A DNA stretch of 50,090 nucleotides from JBKPCD01 sp046727175. GTDB lineage: Bacteria > Acidobacteriota > Vicinamibacteria > Vicinamibacterales > 2-12-FULL-66-21. Below the pieces are notes generated by a model. That model was not told the origin of the DNA. It made no database searches and saw nothing but the letters and a program-made list of their open reading frames with translations. Shown in pieces: positions 45,192 to 50,090 of this stretch; positions within the stretch are counted from its first letter, which is position 1; each line of letters opens with the position of its first letter. The stretch lies in assembly GCA_046727175.1 (NCBI GenBank), contig JBKPCD010000115.1:1-50090 (forward strand). Reading direction: 5' to 3'. The position numbers were made by a program, and so were the translations under genes.

Positions 45192-46118
45192 ATGAAGTTC
45201 TGCCGCCGTTGCGCCCTCACCGGAACTGTCGCCGCGCTCATGGCGATCGTGCTCCGCCTGGGCGCCGCGAGTGCGGCCTTCGCGCTCACGCGGCAATCGC
45301 CAGCAGCTCCCGCACCGGCTGCCGCTGTCGCCCTCCCCAATCGCGAGGACTCGCTGAAGTTTGCCGTTCTCGGAGACTTCGGGACCGGTGACCGGCCGCA
45401 GTACGAGCTCGCCGAGCAGATGGAGAAGCTCCACGAGCGCTTTCCATTCGAGCTGGTGGTCACCGTCGGCGATAACCTTTACGGGTCCCAGAAGCCCGAT
45501 GACTTCAGGAAGAAATTCGAGATTCCCTACAAGGCGCTCCTCGACGCCAAGGTGAAGTTCTACGCGTCACTGGGCAATCACGACGTCCGCGAGCAGCGCA
45601 TGTACAAGCTGTTCAACATGGACGGCAAGTTCTATTACACGTTCAAGCCGGACAAACAGAACGTTCGATTTTTCGCGCTCGACAGTACCTATCGCCGGCC
45701 GGAGCAGATCCAGTGGCTTGCGAAGGAGCTGGAGAGCTCGAACGAGCGCTGGAAGATCGCGTACTTCCATCATCCCCTCTACTCGTCAGGCGACCGCCAC
45801 GGATCCGATGTGGACTGGCGGGAGTTCGTCGAGCCGCTGTTCGTGAAATACAACGTCAGCGTGGTCTTTGCGGGACACGACCACTTCTACGAGCGGGTCA
45901 AGCCGCAGAAGGACATCGTGTATTTCGTGGCAGGCTCGGGCGGCCAACTGCGCCGCGGCAACATCGATCGCCGCTCGGGAATCACGGCGCAGGGTTTCGA
46001 TACCGATCGGGCGTTTCTCGCCGTCGAGATCTCCGCCGACGAGATGTTCTTCAACGCGATCTCGCGGGACGGACAAGTCGTTGATTCCGGCGTCATCCAG
46101 CGGCGGAAATCAGAGTAA
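45192..46118 (+). CDS. Secreted metallophosphoesterase (purple acid phosphatase-like)
   Basis: The 308-residue protein has an N-terminal signal (residues 1-31) and the five metallophosphoesterase blocks: VLGDFGTGD, VGDNLYG, LGNHD, FHHPLYSSG and FAGHDHFYE. These supply the two-metal ligands of a phosphomonoesterase of the tartrate-resistant acid phosphatase type, expected in the periplasm for phosphate release. Its 3' end overlaps the convergent phospholipase D-like gene by 26 bp. Confidence 0.9.
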   Translation: MKFCRRCALTGTVAALMAIVLRLGAASAAFALTRQSPAAPAPAAAVALPNREDSLKFAVLGDFGTGDRPQYELAEQMEKLHERFPFELVVTVGDNLYGSQKPDDFRKKFEIPYKALLDAKVKFYASLGNHDVREQRMYKLFNMDGKFYYTFKPDKQNVRFFALDSTYRRPEQIQWLAKELESSNERWKIAYFHHPLYSSGDRHGSDVDWREFVEPLFVKYNVSVVFAGHDHFYERVKPQKDIVYFVAGSGGQLRRGNIDRRSGITAQGFDTDRAFLAVEISADEMFFNAISRDGQVVDSGVIQRRKSE

Positions 46119-47058
46119 TCACTTCCCGCGCAGCTGTTTTCTTCTTTCCTTTCAGCCCTTTCAGCGCGCCTTTCCGCAGCACGAGACTCTTCGGCTCCGC
46201 CGCGGACTTGCTCTTCGCGCGCGGCGTGGAGTTCTCCCAATCGGCCTCGAATACGTTCTGGAGGCGCTTCGCGACGCGCGAATCATTGATGATCACGCCG
46301 ATCTCTCTGCGGCCGTCCACCTCCAGACGACGCAGGCTCTGGCTGCCAACGAACGCGGCCGAGCCGTCTCGCACCATCGCGCGGACGTGCAGCCGGAGAT
46401 CCGGCAGCTTGCGAGCCTCGACACCGATCAGGCTCTTCTCGATCTTTCCGATCACGCGGACCTCCACGCCGGCCCGTACGCGATCCTGCAGCACGCGCTG
46501 AATGAGGTTGTCACTCACCTGCTGGTCGTAAATCAGCAGCTGCTTGCGCGCACGGCGGATGAAGGCGGTCAGCACCTCGCGTGAGTTCTCCGGGCTGACC
46601 ACGAGCCGCTGGTGGTTCGGCGAATACGGCTGCCGCGTGCGGTCCGCCTCGAAGAGGTTCCCGGCCTCCTTGACGAGCCGCTTGTCCCGCGTGACGATCC
46701 CGAAGCTCCTGCTCCGCACCGTGTCGAGCTTGGTGTAGTTGAAGCCGAAGACGAACAGCGTCCCGTCGACGATCATCATCTTGCCGTGATAGCGGGGCAG
46801 ATCGCCCGCCGTTCTCGCGACCGTGACACCGCACTTCAGCAAGCTCAGTTCGAGCTTCCGCAGTCGATCTTCACCGCCGCGATTCGTATGCGCGATGAGC
46901 GCTCGGACGACCACGCCCCGGGTCACTGCGGCCGCGAGCGCGGGCTCGATCTCCGCTCGATCCAGGCGAAAGATGACGATATCAATCGACGCCCTGGCGC
47001 GATTGATTGCCTTCAGTATCGGCGTGATCCCGTCGTCTGGCTCAGTAATCAGTTGCAC
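46093..47058 (-). CDS. Phospholipase D-like protein with one changed HKD motif
   Basis: The 321-residue protein has two PLD halves. The first HKD motif is intact (YHGKMMIVDG). The second reads LHVRAMVRDGSAAF, with the Lys replaced by Arg, so activity may be altered. There is no signal peptide; the C-terminal tail is Lys-rich (about 280-315). Possible substrates are phospholipids (including cardiolipin-type transfer) or nucleic acids. It lies behind the DUF4956 gene on the same strand with a 15-bp gap. Confidence 0.85.
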   Translation of the reverse strand: MQLITEPDDGITPILKAINRARASIDIVIFRLDRAEIEPALAAAVTRGVVVRALIAHTNRGGEDRLRKLELSLLKCGVTVARTAGDLPRYHGKMMIVDGTLFVFGFNYTKLDTVRSRSFGIVTRDKRLVKEAGNLFEADRTRQPYSPNHQRLVVSPENSREVLTAFIRRARKQLLIYDQQVSDNLIQRVLQDRVRAGVEVRVIGKIEKSLIGVEARKLPDLRLHVRAMVRDGSAAFVGSQSLRRLEVDGRREIGVIINDSRVAKRLQNVFEADWENSTPRAKSKSAAEPKSLVLRKGALKGLKGKKKTAAREVITLISAAG

Positions 47059-47073
47059 GGCTCTATGGCGCTG

Positions 47074-47859
47074 CTATTTCTTTGCCTTCTTCTCTTCCCA
47101 TTCGACCGCGGCATGCCCCTCCGGATCGAGCTTGAGAATGCCGTCCGAGACGTCATCCGTGTGCACTTCGATCGGGACCCGCACCTCGTAGCACACCTCT
47201 TCGTCGGAGGAGGTCCGCAGCTCGAAGTCCAGCCGGTATGACGTGAGGATGCCTTCGATCTTCGGCCGGAACGCGTCCGTATCCTCGCCCGCCTTCACCT
47301 TCAGCAAGAACTCCTTGCGCGTGCGCGGCTCGAACGATTCGATCACCCACAGCGCGGCGACCATGAACGCCGCGGAAAAGACGCTGAGCGCGTAGAGTCC
47401 CACGCCGGAGGCGAGGCCGACCGCAAGCGCGCACAACATCACCACGGCGTCCTTCGGGTCGTCGATCTTCGAACGGTATCGAATGAGATTCGCGGCGCCG
47501 ACGATGCCGAACGCGCGGGCCAGGCTGGCGCCGACGACGAGCATGACGACGGCACCGACGACGGCCAGCATAATTTGCGTCTGGACTACGGCGGGCGTGC
47601 GGGTTGGCGTTCCGCGGCGCCTGGGCCTCAACGCCAGCACCGAGCCAAGGACTGCGGCCAGCGGCAGCCGCACCATCGCATCGTCGATCTGGTGTAGCGG
47701 GTGAACCGGATGCGAGTTGCCGGAAGGACTCTCCGGTGTCCCTTGCAGCTGCGCCTCCGGCGTAGGCTGTTGTGCCGCGGCGGCCGGCGAGCGGACCACG
47801 AGTATCGCAGCCAGTGCACCGATGGCGAGGACGGTTGAATCACGGCTCAGAAAAGGCAT
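47074..47859 (-). CDS. DUF4956-like membrane protein
   Basis: The 261-residue protein (ATG 47859; 47895 is an overlapping alternative) has a signal-like N-terminus, further membrane segments (PLAAVLGSVLAL, TQIMLAVVGAVVMLVVGASL, VVMLCALAVGLASGVGLYALSVFSAAFMVAALWV) and a soluble C-terminal domain. FGIVGAANLIRYRSKIDDPKDAVVMLC is the recognisable family core. Such proteins often neighbour polyphosphate-polymerase (VTC) or CotH kinase genes. Here the upstream neighbour is a kinase-fold protein, so a similar functional pair is likely. Confidence 0.75.
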   Translation of the reverse strand: MPFLSRDSTVLAIGALAAILVVRSPAAAAQQPTPEAQLQGTPESPSGNSHPVHPLHQIDDAMVRLPLAAVLGSVLALRPRRRGTPTRTPAVVQTQIMLAVVGAVVMLVVGASLARAFGIVGAANLIRYRSKIDDPKDAVVMLCALAVGLASGVGLYALSVFSAAFMVAALWVIESFEPRTRKEFLLKVKAGEDTDAFRPKIEGILTSYRLDFELRTSSDEEVCYEVRVPIEVHTDDVSDGILKLDPEGHAAVEWEEKKAKK

Positions 47860-47866
47860 GCAGGAG

Positions 47867-48820
47867 TCAGTTCGCGAGTGCCAGACCTTCGGCAATCTTC
47901 TGCTTCATGCGCCTGATGAAGCGCTCCGAAATGTCCGATGAATAGCCACCCGCTCGAAAGGCGTCGCGCCACTGGCGGTCCGAGATTCGGTGCAGCCGCT
48001 CGCAGGTCCACCGGACGTCTTCGGGCGTGATGTTCTCGAGGAGCGCGTCGTGGCGGCCGCGCCAGTCGAACTTCACTCGTCCGTTGACTACGCCTTTGAT
48101 GAACGGCGTCTGCTCGAAGACGTGGACATCGCCGCGCGGAGCGTTGACCGCGCCCGTACGACCGAACGTGTGCCCGAGGTCGCGCGCCACGTACCATTGG
48201 CGGGCGCCTTCCACCTCGCCATCGAGCTCGTAAATGACGTTATTCGCGTCTTTCAGGTCCGAGTTGCCCAGCATCGCCTGCAGGACGAGCAGTCCCGCGA
48301 GCTGCCTCGTGCCAACGAACGGATTCCGGTAGTAGGACCATTCATCCTTCGCATGGAGGCCGTGGAATTTGGGTTTCTTTTCCCTGAAGCGAGCAGGCTC
48401 CTGCGGATTGGGGTCGGTGGCCTTCCCGGCGTACCATTTCGCGAGGTAGTACACGGGCGGCTGATGGAAGCCCACTGCCCAATGAATCCGGGATGCCACC
48501 ACTTCCGTGCTCGCCTCTGGTGGAAACTTGACGCTCCAATCGCGGCGGTCGGGGCTCCTCACTTCGTAACCCCGGCTGAAGCCGGAATGCTTGACTTCGA
48601 TGACGGTGTATTTCGCGGACGGATCCGGCGCAAGGCGCTCGCCGCCGACGCCCCAGTAGAGATCGCGTCCGTCCGCCGGCTCGCTCCAGAGTTGCGCAAG
48701 CTGCGCGCGGGTCGGAGGTCCCGGCAGCGTAGACATCGTCCGCGGGCGACACGCAGTCGGCAGCGCAACGAATGCGATCAGCACAACGGCGACTCGCATG
48801 TTCGTACTGCGCCGAGTCAT
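47867..48820 (-). CDS. Secreted lipoprotein with a protein-kinase-like fold
   Basis: The 317-residue protein (ATG 48820) has a lipoprotein signal (lipobox VALPTAC, Cys 24). The body shows features like those of HipA/Fam20/CotH kinases: K98 in DWSVKFPPE, E106 nearby, the catalytic-loop-like GNSDLKDANN (D188, N193) and ARDLG (D214), which stands where DFG would be. It should act in the envelope. It is not classified in any family I can name. It is seven bases from the DUF4956 gene, which suggests a joint role such as modification of a surface polymer or protein. Confidence 0.7.
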   Translation of the reverse strand: MTRRSTNMRVAVVLIAFVALPTACRPRTMSTLPGPPTRAQLAQLWSEPADGRDLYWGVGGERLAPDPSAKYTVIEVKHSGFSRGYEVRSPDRRDWSVKFPPEASTEVVASRIHWAVGFHQPPVYYLAKWYAGKATDPNPQEPARFREKKPKFHGLHAKDEWSYYRNPFVGTRQLAGLLVLQAMLGNSDLKDANNVIYELDGEVEGARQWYVARDLGHTFGRTGAVNAPRGDVHVFEQTPFIKGVVNGRVKFDWRGRHDALLENITPEDVRWTCERLHRISDRQWRDAFRAGGYSSDISERFIRRMKQKIAEGLALAN

Positions 48821-48911
48821 GGGATCTCTCCTTTGTCCATGGCTGACCCGGAACATTCAGCAGAGGTGTTTTGTGCAAGTGCCGCGCCAGAGATGGAAGA
48901 TGAGCTTCGGT

Positions 48912-49042
48912 GGGGAGAAACGGAGGCGGAAACAGGAGAAAGGGGAGAAGAGGCGATAAACAGGAGAAAAGGAGAAAACAATTCTGTCTTATCCCCTTCT
49001 CCCTTTCTCCTGTGAATCTTCTCTGCTCCCGTTCTCCTGTGA
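48912..49042. repeat. GGAGAAA inverted word array, second locus
   Basis: The left arm GGGGAGAAACGG and AACAGGAGAAAGGGGAGAAG (48912-48950) is followed by CAGGAGAAAAGGAGAAAACA. The right arm CCCCTTCTCCCTTTCTCCTG with CCGTTCTCCTGTGAG ends at about 49042. It matches the array at 7131-7282. It lies directly behind the dnaE2 stop and before the kinase-fold lipoprotein gene. Confidence 0.8.
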
Positions 49043-49056
49043 GTCGTTCGCTTCTC

Positions 49057-50090
49057 TCATCGGAAGTCATGCGACTGTGGATCAGGTCCGGCACCTGATA
49101 ACGGGAGAACGCGTTCTGCTTTGATCGAGGTCACCCCTTCCTGAATCTGCAGAGTCCCTTCGACCAGCAGATACGGTTCGCCGACGATGGCGGCGCGTTG
49201 CTCACTGAAGAGATCGGGACGGACGATGATGTTCGCGATGCCTGTCTCGTCTTCCAATGTCAGAAAGACGAAGCCCTTCGCAGTCCCAGGCCGCTGACGT
49301 GTGATCACCGCGCCGGCAACGCGCACCCGCCGCCCGTGACGACCGTGAGGCAGATCGCGCGCGCGAAGTACGCCGCGCATCGCCAGTTCGCCACGACGCA
49401 GGGCGAGCGGATGCGGACCAATCGTCAGGCTCGTGCCTGCGTAGTCGGCCATCAAACGTTCTGATTGAGTCATGGGGCGTAGCGGTGAATCGCGCCGGGA
49501 TTCGGGGTTCGGGATTCGGGGCTCGGTCGCTCGGTCGCTCGGTGGCTCGGTAGTAGCGCCTGCGGCTGCGGCGGGCCGCGAACGCGGTCCCGCCGCGCGA
49601 GCGGGGTCCCCGGCGCGCGTAGTTTGCGCGCTGGGGTGCCGAGCGGGGTCCCCGGCGCGCGTAGTTTGCGCGCTGGGGTGCCGAGCGGGGGTGGGGCCCC
49701 GCGAGCATTGAGAAAAGTCGCTCGGTGGCTCGGTAGCTCGCTCGGGTTCCCGGGACCTGGGGCCGGAATCCGGTAGCTCGATAGCTCGGTCGCCCGGTGC
49801 GTCGGTAGTTCGATCGTGCGACGGTTCCGTAGCATCGTCACGGACTTCCTCGGAACGAGCTACCGAGCTCCCGAAAACCGAGCTACTGGCGACATCGACA
49901 CTCTCGAACAACTCGCCCGACGGTCTCGCGGCTCGTTCGATTTGCCACAACGCGCTGCGGCGATCGTGCCCGAATGCGTTGAGCGCGCCGATCTCGGCCA
50001 GCGTCGCGAGTTCATCGCGACGAAGACCTGTTCTCGCGATCAAATCTTCGATTGACGCGAACCGGGGACCAGGAACCTGGGGCCGGAGAC
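49057..50090 (-). CDS. dnaE2: Error-prone DNA polymerase III alpha-like subunit, C-terminal part
   Basis: The reading frame runs from the window edge (50090) to the stop at 49057, so the 5' end is missing. The visible residues match the DnaE2 C-terminus: FASIEDLIARTGLRRDELATLAEIGALNAF, HDRRSALWQIERA, PMTQSERLMADYAGTSLTIGPHPL, RVRVAGAVITRQRPGTAKGF and FLTLEDETGIANIIVRPDLF. This last part is the OB-fold region of mutagenic-repair polymerases that work with ImuA/ImuB. Between the ALW block and PMTQ there is an Arg/Pro/Ser-rich insert of about 140 residues, encoded by repeat DNA (49480-49902), including a 14-residue unit twice (RHPSAQTTRAGDPA). The upstream LRPQVPGPR may also be repeat-derived. 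Confidence 0.9.
   Translation of the reverse strand, partial: LRPQVPGPRFASIEDLIARTGLRRDELATLAEIGALNAFGHDRRSALWQIERAARPSGELFESVDVASSSVFGSSVARSEEVRDDATEPSHDRTTDAPGDRAIELPDSGPRSREPERATEPPSDFSQCSRGPTPARHPSAQTTRAGDPARHPSAQTTRAGDPARAAGPRSRPAAAAGATTEPPSDRATEPRIPNPESRRDSPLRPMTQSERLMADYAGTSLTIGPHPLALRRGELAMRGVLRARDLPHGRHGRRVRVAGAVITRQRPGTAKGFVFLTLEDETGIANIIVRPDLFSEQRAAIVGEPYLLVEGTLQIQEGVTSIKAERVLPLSGAGPDPQSHDFR
49480..49902 (-). repeat. Repeat block inserted in frame within dnaE2
   Basis: The block holds CGGTCGCTCGG/CGGTAGCTCG words (about 49521-49553 and 49720-49820), their complements (GAGCTACCGAGC, about 49855-49893), a CCCGGGACCTGGGGCC word (49754-49775) and two 42-bp tandem units (49599-49682). 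It has no stop codon in the dnaE2 frame over about 140 codons. The same words are found in intergenic gaps elsewhere in this window. Confidence 0.8.
49603..49678 (+). repeat. 34-nt hairpin element, copies 3 and 4 (tandem)
   Basis: At 49603-49636 and 49645-49678, identical copies read GGGGTCCCC, stem GGCGCGC, loop GTAGTTT, stem GCGCGCT, then GGGG. They sit 42 bp apart inside the dnaE2 reading frame. CCCC plus the stem pair with the second stem plus GGGG (11 bp, one G-T pair). Confidence 0.85.

Noticed and set aside
1..50090. tRNA or rRNA genes, IS elements, phage genes
   Set aside because: No cloverleaf arms with a GGTTCGAATCC-type loop, no rRNA stretches, and no transposase or phage proteins were recognised.

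Overview
The window looks like a chromosomal piece of a high-GC, Gram-negative bacterium, most likely an acidobacterium of the Vicinamibacteria type. The pointers are two Oar-like TonB-dependent receptors with N-terminal carboxypeptidase-regulatory-like domains, many secreted carbohydrate enzymes, Tat-exported proteins, and intergenic spaces filled with short 'word' repeats in inverted array. The lineage is inferred from gene content; no rRNA or tRNA gene was recognised.

Layout. Positions 1-9785 hold a cut-off secreted glycosidase-like gene (-), an amidohydrolase broken by one frameshift, a TonB-dependent receptor (-), a membrane-anchored cyclophilin (-), a Tat-exported M24 peptidase-like protein and a LacI-type regulator. 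Positions 9842-29991 are a pentose/galactoside catabolic island: HAD phosphatase, araD and araB (-); a divergent second TonB-dependent receptor and a GH127 arabinofuranosidase (+); GH39 and GH97 enzymes (-); a xylulokinase (+); an aldose 1-epimerase (-); and a ribose/arabinose-type ABC importer (ATPase, permease, lipoprotein; +). Two LacI-type palindromes lie between the divergent araB/receptor pair and between the divergent epimerase/ABC pair. The likely flow is outer-membrane uptake and periplasmic cleavage of arabinosides/galactosides, mutarotation, ABC import, then AraB/AraD and xylulokinase chemistry. No araA is present in the window.

Positions 30056-34820 carry a radical SAM protein with the architecture of tetraether/membrane-spanning-lipid synthases, the MsrPQ methionine sulfoxide repair pair and a minimal orphan histidine kinase. 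Positions 35101-39931 carry two sigma-54 activators (one with a receiver, one without), a degenerate GGDEF protein and a nucleotide-sugar dehydrogenase, with candidate -24/-12 promoters. Positions 40117-48820 hold a three-gene minus-strand cluster (YcbK-like, SET domain, alpha/beta hydrolase), a TVNG-repeat protein, a second radical SAM protein, YajQ, a small secreted protein, a metallophosphoesterase, a phospholipase D-like protein, a DUF4956-like membrane protein and a secreted kinase-fold lipoprotein. The right edge is the 3' part of an error-prone DNA polymerase gene (dnaE2).

The most unusual layer is the repeats. Most larger gaps contain a short word repeated on one arm and its complement on the other. 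A separate 34-nt hairpin element with a fixed 11-bp stem and 7-nt loop occurs four times at three loci, and its stem bases co-vary. Two of these copies, plus word repeats, sit in frame inside dnaE2 and give a low-complexity insert of about 140 residues.
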